Counted from the stretch's first letter, positions 1-7,197 are shown. The stretch: DNA of 8,626 bases from Peptostreptococcus sp. (GCA_020025095.1 JAHHSS010000065.1:1-8626); one strand, 5' to 3'. Numbers and translations are program-made. The notes: generated by a model from the sequence alone, not told the origin.

Positions 1-513
1 CTTATATTTATATATCTGAGATTTATAACAATTTAAATACATTTTTATTTTCATTCAAATAAAAATATATTTAAAACTTCCGATTTCTTTCAAACTCAAC
101 AATATGAACTTAAAAATGATACAGATAATTAATTTTGTTGAGAATTTTTAATCTTAACTTTTATATTCCTAGAAATTTCCCATTTTTTATTATGTTTTAA
201 TGTTTTTATTAATTAGCATTTGAGTATATTATTTACAATTATTTTCGATTTTATTTAATTATTTTTGAATTATGCTTATAATCTGTATTGGGAAAATAAT
301 CAGAAATGAGTTTATATACACATTAACAATACAAACTTATTTATTTTCATGACTAATATAAAATTCTACCTTTCACTCTCCCCTACACTCTTATGTGTCT
401 ATGCTTATATATTAACTTAAATAGCTTTACTATTTAATAATACATCTAATTTTTAGAAACTTATATAGTTTTTGCTTCAATACGATTGTAGTACAATCTC
501 TATATTTAAACAT
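1..513. other. Gene-free AT-rich stretch left of the ssrA terminator
   Basis: No reading frame here has a start codon, ribosome binding site and useful length. The longest frame with a plausible start on the minus strand, at about 350, ends after 12 codons (MKINKFVLLMCI); its start resembles a signal peptide but nothing follows it. An 8-bp inverted repeat (CTCAACAA at 95-102, TTGTTGAG at 135-142) and a 7-bp dyad at 484-498 are the only ordered elements seen. The stretch lies downstream of ssrA and is probably a spacer. Confidence 0.6.
484..498. repeat. Perfect 7-bp dyad GATTGTA-G-TACAATC
   Basis: Two 7-base arms are exact reverse complements around one central G. The size and symmetry suit a dimeric repressor site, but no promoter or gene start lies next to it on either strand. 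It sits 16 bases beyond the T-run of the ssrA terminator. It shares the half-site ATTGTAGT with a looser dyad in the rnr promoter (7025-7041). Chance is possible in sequence this AT-rich. Confidence 0.35.
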
Positions 514-552
514 AAAAAAAGAAACTACCAAGCCTTATAGGCTAGTAATTTC
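514..552 (-). terminator. Intrinsic terminator of ssrA
   Basis: Read on the minus strand, GAAATTACTAGCC (552-540) pairs with GGCTTGGTAGTTTC (534-521) around a TATAA loop, with two G-U pairs and one bulged U. A run of seven T residues (520-514) follows directly. It begins 28 bases after the CCA end of tmRNA, so the primary transcript needs a short 3' trim to mature. Confidence 0.88.
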
Positions 553-580
553 AATAACTTCACCATTTATATTATCTAAC

Positions 581-935
581 TGGTGGAGATGAGGGGAGTC
601 GAACCCCTGTCCGTAAATCTTTACATCGCTGTATCTACATGCTTAGTCATCTCTTTTTTAATCTCGAATCCTTTGACACCGAGTGACAGGTTTCAAATTC
701 TTCCAGTTTCAATTAGTCTACTATCAGTCGAAACAGTCCTGAAAGCAGTACCCTGCATAATATGATATCAGCTCTTAATCGGCAGGAGGATTAAGAGGGA
801 CAAGCTGCAACTTAGGCAGCTACTAAATTATTTTCGTTTGCGTTTATTTTTTAATTTCCCCAGTTTTTTCGTGACCCAGAGTAACACGACATGCAACCTC
901 GAGTTCAAAACCCACGTCGAAACCGGTACATCCCC
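581..935 (-). ncRNA. ssrA: tmRNA (10Sa RNA)
   Basis: This RNA rescues ribosomes stalled on mRNAs without stop codons, acting as an alanine tRNA and then as a short mRNA. The 5' end GGGGATG (935-929) pairs with CATCTCC near the 3' end, with one G-U pair, closing the tRNA-like acceptor stem. The 3' end carries an AGGGG-TTCGACT-CCCCT T-arm and an encoded ACCA. The conserved GGTTTCGAC follows the acceptor strand. The tag frame is at 841-812. Downstream is a pseudoknot: the hairpin 797-789/780-772 has a loop whose CCTGC (786-782) pairs with GCAGG (756-752). The length of 355 nt is normal for a one-piece tmRNA, and there is no sign of a permuted two-piece form. It lies directly downstream of smpB, its protein partner, with its own promoter and terminator. 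The 5' leader of about 40 nt would be removed by RNase P. Confidence 0.97.
812..841 (-). other. tmRNA tag reading frame, peptide ANENNLVAA
   Basis: The resume codon is GCA at 841-839, followed by AAC GAA AAT AAT TTA GTA GCT GCC and the stop TAA (814-812). With the alanine carried by tmRNA, the added tag would be A-ANENNLVAA. The hydrophobic end with two alanines is the usual degron read by ClpXP-type proteases; here the last four residues are LVAA where E. coli and B. subtilis tags end in ALAA. The frame is preceded by an A-rich single-stranded stretch, as expected upstream of a resume codon. A hairpin (AGCTGC with GCAGCT) begins inside the last tag codons. Confidence 0.9.
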
Positions 936-983
936 GATTTGACTAGTATTAAAACTCTATAATACTAATATTATTACTTTTCT

Positions 984-1012
984 ATTATACTATTAATGTA
1001 TTGAAAAATCAA
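984..1012 (-). promoter_or_regulatory. Promoter of ssrA, overlapping the smpB stop codon
   Basis: On the minus strand there is a -35 box TTGATT (1012-1007), a 17-base spacer and a perfect -10 box TATAAT (989-984). The TGA stop of smpB (1011-1009) lies inside the -35 hexamer. Transcription would start near 977, about 40 bases before the mature tmRNA end. This lets tmRNA be made independently of smpB mRNA. It is the best promoter match in the spacer. Confidence 0.75.
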
Positions 1013-1464
1013 TATCTTGCTCTGATTTCTCTTTCAATTCTTCTTTGAGCATCTTTTTTGGCAAGGTCTTGTCTCTTATCATAAAGTTTTTTACCTCTAG
1101 CTAAGCCAAGTTCTAATTTTACTTTTCCACCCTTCAAATATACGCTCATAGGTATCAAAGAATAGCCTTTTATAGTAGTTGCTCCTATCAACTTTCTTAT
1201 TTCATATTTGTGAAGAAGTAGCTTTCTAACTCTCAACGGATCAACATTAAATATATTACCATGCTCATATGGACTAATATGCACCTGCTTCAAAAATACT
1301 TCTCCATTGTCAACTGAAGCATAACCCTCTTTAAGATTTATTCTCCCATTTCTTATAGATTTTACCTCTGTTCCTTTTAACTCTATACCACATTCATATA
1401 CTTCATCTATGAAATATTCATGTCTTGCTTTCTTATTAGTTGCCAGTATTTTTTTCCCTACCAT
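1009..1464 (-). CDS. smpB: SsrA-binding protein SmpB
   Basis: SmpB binds the tRNA-like end of tmRNA, promotes its delivery to the A site of stalled ribosomes and stands in for the missing anticodon arm. The 151-residue protein has the family's usual length and signature blocks: NKKARHEYFI (10-19), GIELKGTEVKS (26-36), DPLRVRKLLLHK (75-86), KGYSLIP (99-105) and ARGKKLYDKR (122-131). The basic tail from residue 131 (DLAKKDAQRR and on) matches the C-terminal tail that becomes helical in the mRNA channel. The start ATG at 1464 follows AAAGGGTG with a 7-base gap. It lies immediately upstream of ssrA, whose promoter begins in its last codon. On its other side lies a yfhO-like gene, with a terminator between, so smpB probably has its own promoter. 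A lone TATAAT at 1530-1525 is the best -10 candidate; I see no convincing -35. Confidence 0.97.
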   Translation of the reverse strand: MVGKKILATNKKARHEYFIDEVYECGIELKGTEVKSIRNGRINLKEGYASVDNGEVFLKQVHISPYEHGNIFNVDPLRVRKLLLHKYEIRKLIGATTIKGYSLIPMSVYLKGGKVKLELGLARGKKLYDKRQDLAKKDAQRRIEREIRARY

Positions 1465-1719
1465 ACTATTGCACCCTTTCCTTCTCTTTTTACTTTATTT
1501 TATCATATATGTATTTTTTTTTCTATTATATTAAATTTTATAAGTAAAAATTTCTTTCCACACTTTTATATTAAAGATATCTTTTTCATTAATAGATATT
1601 ATAATTAGCTAGGGAATAAAAGTTTTGAGTAATAAAAAAAATTATATCTTCGGCAGCTTTTACCTATTTTTACAAGGTATGTCTTATTTTGCCAGCAAAG
1701 ACAAATATTAAATTTTTAT
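1465..1719. other. Spacer upstream of smpB
   Basis: This lies between the yfhO terminator and the smpB start. It holds the smpB ribosome binding site, a TATAAT (1530-1525, minus strand) well placed for an smpB promoter but without a recognisable -35, a second TATAAT-like element near 1600, and the folded element at 1651-1703. A run of eight T residues on the minus strand (1640-1633) follows that element. No coding frame here is supported: the plus-strand frame covering 1420-1608 overlaps the start of smpB in antisense and lacks a binding site. Confidence 0.5.
1651..1703 (-). other. Possible structured RNA element (two hairpins and a pseudoknot) upstream of smpB
   Basis: On the minus strand, TGTCTT (1703-1698) pairs with AAGACA (1685-1680). 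Immediately adjacent, TACCT (1679-1675) pairs with AGGTA (1665-1661), so the two helices could stack. The loop of the first holds TGGCA (1694-1690), which can pair with TGCCG (1655-1651), giving a pseudoknot with one G-U pair. Eight T residues follow at 1640-1633. I do not match this to any riboswitch class I know. The helices are only 5-6 bp, so chance folding is a real possibility. Which strand, if either, is transcribed as an RNA is unknown; on the minus strand it would be in the smpB leader or a short RNA. Confidence 0.25.
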
Positions 1720-1774
1720 AAAAAAAGCAGCTAAACTCACTATAATAAATTTTGAGTTTAGCTACTCTTTTTTT
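1720..1774 (-). terminator. Terminator of the yfhO-like gene, possibly bidirectional
   Basis: The minus-strand stem runs from AGTAGCTAAACTCA (1766-1753) to TGAGTTTAGCTGCT (1739-1726), 14 pairs with one G-T pair, and a 13-base loop. Seven T residues follow (1726-1720, the first pairing in the stem). On the plus strand the same stem, with one C-A mismatch, is followed by seven T residues (1768-1774). It would stop yfhO transcripts before smpB. A plus-strand use is possible, but I see no plus-strand gene to need it. Confidence 0.9.
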
Positions 1775-1829
1775 AATTATTACAATCCTTCTTATAAGCA
1801 AATCTAAGCATTAAGCACTGAATCACTAT

Positions 1830-4499
1830 CTATTCTTCATTTTCTAAATTATAAAATTCATCATCCTCATTCAGTCCTTCCTTTGATTTTGTATTATCCT
1901 TTATATTTTTTTTAGCTCTTCTTTTTTGTAAGTACACTATTAAAGATGCTATCCCAAGGATTGATACTACATATCCCGTAGTCTGTAAAGGCCTTTTGTA
2001 CCTAAAGTCTACAGTATGTTCTCCAGGTTCAAGTTTGACCGCCATAAATCCTTCATTTGCCTTATAGATTTTTGTTTCCATTCCATCTATTACAGCCTTC
2101 CATCCCTTATCATATGGTATTGATATAAACATAAGCTTATAACCTTCATTTGATATATTACCTGTAAATCCATTACCCTTAAGCTTAATATCTTTTAAAT
2201 GTTCTTTAGCCAATTCTCTTGTTTCAGCTTCTAAATTTTCAACTGGTCTACACTCTAATTTTAAATCCTTGATATTAAAATCATACTCTTCTGGAAGATT
2301 TATTTCCAAATGTCTTTTTCCTTTTTCGAAGTAGCCAAGATTTATAACTATATCCTTTTCACCTACATACCATTCAGATGATGGTTTTGTAAAATCTATT
2401 GTAGATTTTCTACTATTTGATTTTATATTTATTTTTTCAGCACCCTTTATCGAATCTACATCTGCCAATTTTAAATACAATTCTCCACTGTATGGAAGCT
2501 CATACTCTAACTTTATATCTATTCCTTTCTTTCCTTTTATATGACCTGCTACACTTGATGTATAATCAATATTTGTTTTCCTTAATTTTAAATCGCTTAA
2601 AACTCCAGACTCAAGATGTTTTACATCTCCAATATTATCTTCTATTAAGCAAGCCTTTAAAAGTGCTTCCTGCATATCTAAAACTCCCATAGAAGCTACT
2701 TCATACGGCATGATATATTTTGAATATGTAAAACCAAAAGGTATATAATTTTTATTAACATATAAATTTTTAAAGCCCATATTTTCAAATCCATAAGGCG
2801 CCTTACTATTGTTCCATGATATATAATATTTTACAGACATTATATCATCTAATATCGCTCTTCCATCAAAATTATGCATCTTTTTTATAGGTGACGCTGA
2901 AGCATTTCTATATATAAAATTAAATTTTGCTAAATTTCTATTTTCTAAACCGTAATATATAGATGTAGATGGATAATCATATATATCTGAAAAATTAAAG
3001 CTGTATGGATTGTCATTATCCACTCTTTCAAGGCTTCCTTTAGTTACCTTCGAAACAGTTTCTAATGCTCTATCATTTATAATTTTATCTAATTCACTAA
3101 AATTCGCAAGCATTTTACTATTTCCACTTTCATATGCATATATGCCCATATTTCCCGCTAGTGCTATAAAAGTAAATGCCATAAATAAATATCTTTTTAG
3201 CTTTTCCTTTTTTATTAAAAGGATTAACATAAATATTATCGCTATAACTGTTAGCAATAAAGGCTGAAGGAACTTAATATCTGTAATATCTAATTTTTTT
3301 ACTAGTCCTTTTTCTACATTTACGTAAGTTATAAATAATATATATGCTATTACTAAAAAATACATTATTATTTTTTTAATTGATTTAACATTTAGCGTAT
3401 TTTCACATTGGTCGACATATATATACGATAAAATAAGTATTTCAATAAAGTACCATCTATGGTTTCCATAATATGTAGCTGCAATAGCACTTTGAAGTGT
3501 AGGTACTACAGTTAATAATAGTATCAATAAGAATAGCACTTTGAGTTTTCCGTTACCCTTATTTGAAAATAGACTGATTAACGCAAACAAGGTTATTATA
3601 GATATTCCTACTAGAGCAAATTTTTCAACACTCGGTATCTGAAATATCTCTAAAAAGTATTTCAATATATTATTTTTTTCTGCTAAAACAGGAAGATTGT
3701 AAGACAAACCGCTACTCTTAATACTTGTTAAAAATGAGTATGATATTGGAATAACTATTATTCCAGATATTGCAATCGCTATAATGTAACTAACAATACC
3801 TCTTCCAAATATTTTGAAGCTATTAACGAATCCATTTTTCTTTAACTCGAAAACTATACTTACAACAGCATATAGTAATGATAAAATAGCTATCATATAA
3901 GCAAGATATACATTCACAAAAATTGAAATAACAGACACAAAAATAAAGAATAATACTTTATTTTCTTTTATTATTTTGTCAACACCTATTATCATTAGAG
4001 GCATATATATCATTACATTGATAAAATATGGATACATTACACCCGCTGATAGGCAAAAATTTGAAAAAACATAAATAAATGCTCCCATTACCATTGCTTT
4101 TTTATTTTTATTGAAATGTATGCACATAGCAATAAAGGCTATTCCTGCAAGATACATTCTTATTCCAAAGCTGCAATAATAAAGCAAACTAGCATCAAGA
4201 GAATTGAATATTCCCAAGATAATATTTGCTGGATCTGTTAACCCATAGTAGTGGTATGTAAAAAGTATGTCTTGACCTAGACCTATATTGAAGTTAAATG
4301 TTTTAACTTCTTTAAATAAGTTGCTAAGAGTTTTCATTAAATAAAACTGCGTAGGATACTGCTGAGTGATTGCATCTCCCATATAGACCAAGCTCTTATT
4401 ATTTAAATATAGTATAGCAACTATTATTGATGCTATTACCGCAAATCCCAGTGTATAGCACAGATAAGCAAGTATATTATCTATTTTTTTCCTTTCCAT
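1830..4499 (-). CDS. YfhO-family polytopic membrane protein, probable GT-C-type glycosyltransferase
   Basis: The family includes B. subtilis YfhO and Listeria GtlB, which place sugars on lipoteichoic acid from a lipid-linked donor at the outer face of the membrane. The substrate here is not shown by the sequence. The 889-residue protein has the expected plan: about 13 membrane segments in residues 11-455, a large extracytoplasmic domain (about 460-840), one last helix (842-857) and a charged cytoplasmic tail (to 889). The first outer loop has the family motif GDAITQQYP (41-49), with D42 a likely acceptor- or donor-binding acid, and then GLGQD (73-77) and DPANI (84-88). The outer domain ends in GWKAVIDG (799-806) and LEPGEHTVDFRY, also typical. 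I start at the second ATG (4499) because AAGGAG (4511-4506) lies 6 bases before it, inside the first few codons of the longer frame from 4514. Its partners elsewhere (CsbB/GtlA-type enzymes, GtcA-type flippases) are not in this window. It separates rnr from smpB. Confidence 0.88.
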   Translation of the reverse strand: MERKKIDNILAYLCYTLGFAVIASIIVAILYLNNKSLVYMGDAITQQYPTQFYLMKTLSNLFKEVKTFNFNIGLGQDILFTYHYYGLTDPANIILGIFNSLDASLLYYCSFGIRMYLAGIAFIAMCIHFNKNKKAMVMGAFIYVFSNFCLSAGVMYPYFINVMIYMPLMIIGVDKIIKENKVLFFIFVSVISIFVNVYLAYMIAILSLLYAVVSIVFELKKNGFVNSFKIFGRGIVSYIIAIAISGIIVIPISYSFLTSIKSSGLSYNLPVLAEKNNILKYFLEIFQIPSVEKFALVGISIITLFALISLFSNKGNGKLKVLFLLILLLTVVPTLQSAIAATYYGNHRWYFIEILILSYIYVDQCENTLNVKSIKKIIMYFLVIAYILFITYVNVEKGLVKKLDITDIKFLQPLLLTVIAIIFMLILLIKKEKLKRYLFMAFTFIALAGNMGIYAYESGNSKMLANFSELDKIINDRALETVSKVTKGSLERVDNDNPYSFNFSDIYDYPSTSIYYGLENRNLAKFNFIYRNASASPIKKMHNFDGRAILDDIMSVKYYISWNNSKAPYGFENMGFKNLYVNKNYIPFGFTYSKYIMPYEVASMGVLDMQEALLKACLIEDNIGDVKHLESGVLSDLKLRKTNIDYTSSVAGHIKGKKGIDIKLEYELPYSGELYLKLADVDSIKGAEKINIKSNSRKSTIDFTKPSSEWYVGEKDIVINLGYFEKGKRHLEINLPEEYDFNIKDLKLECRPVENLEAETRELAKEHLKDIKLKGNGFTGNISNEGYKLMFISIPYDKGWKAVIDGMETKIYKANEGFMAVKLEPGEHTVDFRYKRPLQTTGYVVSILGIASLIVYLQKRRAKKNIKDNTKSKEGLNEDDEFYNLENEE

Positions 4500-4560
4500 G
4501 TATAACTCCTTCATAATATTAAATTGTTTATTTTTTTAATCAAATTCTCGATTATTATTT

Positions 4561-4615
4561 TTAATTAATTAGTTTTTCTGCATACTTAGAGAGTATTTTT
4601 TTAATTTACCTCCTT
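4561..4615 (-). other. Orphan Shine-Dalgarno with a 14-codon frame lacking a normal start
   Basis: AAGGAGGT (4615-4608) is a full match to the 16S anti-SD, stronger than the site of the yfhO gene itself, yet no ATG, GTG or TTG follows at a useful distance. The frame directly after it opens with ATT (4605-4603) and reads I-KKILSKYAEKLIN before TAA (4563-4561). The gap from GGAGG to ATT is only 3 bases, which is short. It could be a decayed small gene, a leader peptide with an unusual start, or chance. Confidence 0.2.
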
Positions 4616-4722
4616 GATTTTCCTCTAATTATTTAAAAATCTTATTCCTTGTCATAAATAAACAGTAATAAAACAAACTGATTTATTATTTAAAATTTTT
4701 AAATGGCATTTTTTTGCAATTT

Positions 4723-4754
4723 TATACTAGATACACAAATGCATATCTAGTATA
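4723..4754. repeat. Perfect 11-bp inverted repeat upstream of the yfhO-like gene
   Basis: TATACTAGATA (4723-4733) and TATCTAGTATA (4744-4754) are exact reverse complements around a 10-base centre. No T-run follows on either strand, so it is not an ordinary terminator. On the minus strand it begins one base after a TATAAT (4761-4756), which would place it across the transcription start, as a repressor site often is. Alternatives are an RNA stem at the rnr 3' end protecting the message, or a remnant of a mobile element end; no other part of such an element is seen. Confidence 0.55.
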
Positions 4755-4825
4755 GATTATAATTATTAAATTAAAGTTAATTCTAGTTATTATATTTAAA
4801 TTTTCAATTGCTTTATATATTTCGT

Positions 4826-6985
4826 TTAGTATATATTTTCTATGTTCTTATCGCTAAATATATCTGTTACAAGTTCAAAATCTATTTCTCTCAAAGAAAT
4901 ATCTACATGACTAACTCTTACTCTTAGCTTTTGCCCCAGCTTCATTACTGCATGAGTATTTTGACCTACCAAGGTCATAGAAGCTTCAAAATAATCAAAG
5001 TAATCTGGTAAATCTTGTATTCTCACTAGACCTTCTACTCCGTTAGCAAGCTCTACAAATATGCCAAAGGAAGTGACACTAGATATATGCCCCTCAAACT
5101 CTTCATCTATAAAATCACTCATATATACTGTTTTATAATAATCGTCTACATCTCTTTCAGCAAGTTCAGCCTCTCTCTCTTGAGTGGAAGATTGATTACT
5201 TACGCCTTCTAAAATTTCCTCATAATGATTTATTCTTTTTTCACTTAATTTGCCTTCAATATTTTCTTTTATAATTCTATGTATCTGAAGGTCTGGATAT
5301 CTTCTAATTGGTGAAGTAAAATGAGTATAATATTTTGCTGCAAGCCCAAAATGACCCATACATTCTGGTGAGTATCTGGCCTGTCTTAAAGTTCTCAACA
5401 TTATTCTTCCGATAGCTTGTTTAGCTTCTCTATCATCTATAGCTTCTAATATTTTTTGAAGATCTCTCGGTTGTACACCATTTTTAGATATATTCATTCT
5501 ATAACCATATTCATTTATAAAGTTTCTTAATCTTTCAACCTTTTCATCATCTGGTTCCTCATGGACTCTATAAACAAAAGGTAACTCTTTCCAGAAAAAA
5601 TCTTCAGCAACAGTTTCATTAGCAAGAAGCATAAATTCTTCTATCATTTTATTAGAAACTCTTCTTTCATATTCTGTAATATTTACAGGATATCCATTTT
5701 TATCAAGAACTATCTTTGACTCTGGAAAATCGAAATCAATTGCACCTCTTTTTTCCCTTCTTTGGCTTAGTATTGCCGCTAATTCCTGGGCATTCTCTAA
5801 ATTTTCAATAAAGTCACTATATTTTTCTCTCATTTTTTTGTCATTGTTTTCAAGAAGATTACTAACTTCAGTATATGTCATTCTAGCCTTCGAGTTGATA
5901 ACTGATTTTACTATATCATATTTTTCAACTTTCCCATTTTTATGATTTATTTCCATTATACAAGAAAGGGTCAATCTATCTACTCCAGGATTAAGAGAAC
6001 ATATGCCATTAGAAAGTTCTTTCGGTAGCATAGGTATTACTTTATCTACAAGATAAACTGATGTCGCTCTTTCTAGTGCTTCTTTATCAAGCGGAGAATT
6101 TTCCGTTACATAGTGGGTAACATCAGCTATATGTACACCTAATCTAAAGTTCCCATTTTCTAGTTTCTCTACACCTATCGCATCATCAAAATCTTTTGAA
6201 TCATCTCCATCTATCGTATATACTTGACTATCTCTAAAATCTACTCTTCCCTTTACCTCATCTTCAGTTACATAGTCTAGTATTTTTTTTACTTGCTTTG
6301 TAACTTTTTCGGGGAAGTTCTCCTTTAAACCATGAGATTTAACAATAGAATCTATTTCTACATATCTTTCGCCAGATTGCCCTATTACTTCTATTATCTT
6401 TCCTTCTGGTTTTTTACCATCCAAAGGCCATACATCTACCTTACATACCACTTTATCATTATCTTTTGCTCCACTAAAAAAACGCTTTGGTATAAAAATA
6501 TCTTGATCCATTTTTTTATTATCTGGAATTACAAATGCAAAAGAAGAGCTGCTTTTAAAAAGACCTACTACTTTTTCATTTGCTCTTTCTATAATTTTTA
6601 CCACTGCTCCTTCGGGTCTTTTTTCTCCAGATTGATTTTTAGTAATTTTCACAATTACAGTATCTCCATCAAAAGCTCCATTTCTATCTTCTTCATGCAC
6701 AAAAATATCACTTTTTATACTATCAAATTCTACAAATCCATAACCCCTTTTAGTCGCACAGAATTTTCCTTTTTCCATAGAATAGCTTTTAAGGCTTCCT
6801 ACCTTCCCTCTCTTATTTATAAAAAGTTCTCCTTTTTCTGCCATTTCATCTAATATACCTGTAAATTCTTGTAAATCTACTGAATTTTCAACAAATATTC
6901 TACTTAATTCATCTCTTTTCATGGCCTTATAAGATTCATCTTCCACAAGACCTTTTATTTTTTCCTTAATATTATTAGGTAACAT
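4826..6985 (-). CDS. rnr: Ribonuclease R
   Basis: RNase R is a processive 3'-to-5' exoribonuclease of the RNB (RNase II) family that degrades structured RNA, including rRNA fragments and non-stop mRNAs released by trans-translation. The 719-residue protein shows the full order: winged-helix region (about 1-65), cold-shock domain 1 (74-113, GYGFVEFD and DIFVHEED), cold-shock domain 2 (about 139-184), RNB catalytic domain (about 247-575) and S1 domain (about 625-705, SFGIFVEL). The catalytic motif TIDGDDSKDFDDA (257-269) supplies the metal-binding aspartates D259, D265, D267 and D268; HFTSPIRRYPDL (554-565) is the other hallmark. The protein ends about 15 residues after the S1 domain with no lysine-rich tail, unlike the longer E. 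coli enzyme. The start is firm: AGGAGG lies 7 bases before the ATG. It has its own promoter and is separated from secG by a terminator. No clear terminator follows it. Confidence 0.97.
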   Translation of the reverse strand: MLPNNIKEKIKGLVEDESYKAMKRDELSRIFVENSVDLQEFTGILDEMAEKGELFINKRGKVGSLKSYSMEKGKFCATKRGYGFVEFDSIKSDIFVHEEDRNGAFDGDTVIVKITKNQSGEKRPEGAVVKIIERANEKVVGLFKSSSSFAFVIPDNKKMDQDIFIPKRFFSGAKDNDKVVCKVDVWPLDGKKPEGKIIEVIGQSGERYVEIDSIVKSHGLKENFPEKVTKQVKKILDYVTEDEVKGRVDFRDSQVYTIDGDDSKDFDDAIGVEKLENGNFRLGVHIADVTHYVTENSPLDKEALERATSVYLVDKVIPMLPKELSNGICSLNPGVDRLTLSCIMEINHKNGKVEKYDIVKSVINSKARMTYTEVSNLLENNDKKMREKYSDFIENLENAQELAAILSQRREKRGAIDFDFPESKIVLDKNGYPVNITEYERRVSNKMIEEFMLLANETVAEDFFWKELPFVYRVHEEPDDEKVERLRNFINEYGYRMNISKNGVQPRDLQKILEAIDDREAKQAIGRIMLRTLRQARYSPECMGHFGLAAKYYTHFTSPIRRYPDLQIHRIIKENIEGKLSEKRINHYEEILEGVSNQSSTQEREAELAERDVDDYYKTVYMSDFIDEEFEGHISSVTSFGIFVELANGVEGLVRIQDLPDYFDYFEASMTLVGQNTHAVMKLGQKLRVRVSHVDISLREIDFELVTDIFSDKNIENIY

Positions 6986-7013
6986 AACTGCACCTCCTAT
7001 TCATACTACATAA

Positions 7014-7041
7014 ATTATACCACTATTGTAGTTATTTACAA
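7014..7041 (-). promoter_or_regulatory. Promoter of rnr
   Basis: The minus strand has TTGTAA (7041-7036), a 16-base spacer and a perfect TATAAT (7019-7014). The start would fall near 7007, giving a leader of only about 20 nt that is mostly the AGGAGG site. The -35 and spacer carry a 5-bp dyad, TTGTA (7026-7030) and TACAA (7037-7041) on the plus strand, which may be a protein site or chance. Confidence 0.65.
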
Positions 7042-7197
7042 CTAGACAATCTGATAATTTCTATTTTTAATTGCACCAAATCTAAACTAATTACATTTTA
7101 ATTTATAAAAAATGACAAAATAACTAAATTTTAAAAACTAAATAAATATATTTCGACTATGCTTAACAAGTTAATAATCTTATACTCCTCTATGAGT

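Larger units (their letters stand above)
4500..4825. other. Spacer between rnr and the yfhO-like gene
   Basis: This 326-base AT-rich spacer shows no terminator with a T-run after rnr on the minus strand, so read-through from rnr into yfhO is possible. It contains the dyad at 4723-4754, a TATAAT (4761-4756, minus strand) directly beside it that could be a yfhO -10 box but has no good -35, an AT-only 17-base palindrome (4688-4704), and an orphan Shine-Dalgarno at 4615-4608. The leader from that -10 to the yfhO start would be about 250 nt. Confidence 0.5.

Noticed and set aside
350..420. Possible small lipoprotein start on the minus strand (MKINKFVLLMCI)
   Set aside because: The frame stops after 12 codons, and I cannot see a continuing frame that would identify a broken gene.
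583..765. 60-codon plus-strand reading frame
   Set aside because: It lies antisense to the 3' half of tmRNA, whose folding explains the sequence, and it has no ribosome binding site.
1795..1817. Three copies of TAAGCA at 1795, 1805 and 1812
   Set aside because: They are short, unevenly spaced (10 and 7 bases) and next to no promoter, so they are likely chance.
2417..2692. 91-codon plus-strand frame rich in leucine
   Set aside because: It is antisense to the yfhO-like gene, whose minus-strand frame is intact and matches its family throughout.
4500..4514. Upstream ATG of the yfhO-like gene (adds MKELY)
   Set aside because: The AAGGAG inside these codons is the binding site for the next ATG at 4499, and no site precedes the first ATG.
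4688..4704. 17-base AT-only palindrome
   Set aside because: It contains only A and T, and such palindromes are expected often at this base composition.
6332..6853. 173-codon plus-strand reading frame
   Set aside because: It is antisense to rnr, composed mostly of F, Y, I and S as reversed AT-rich coding DNA gives, with no binding site or recognisable domain.
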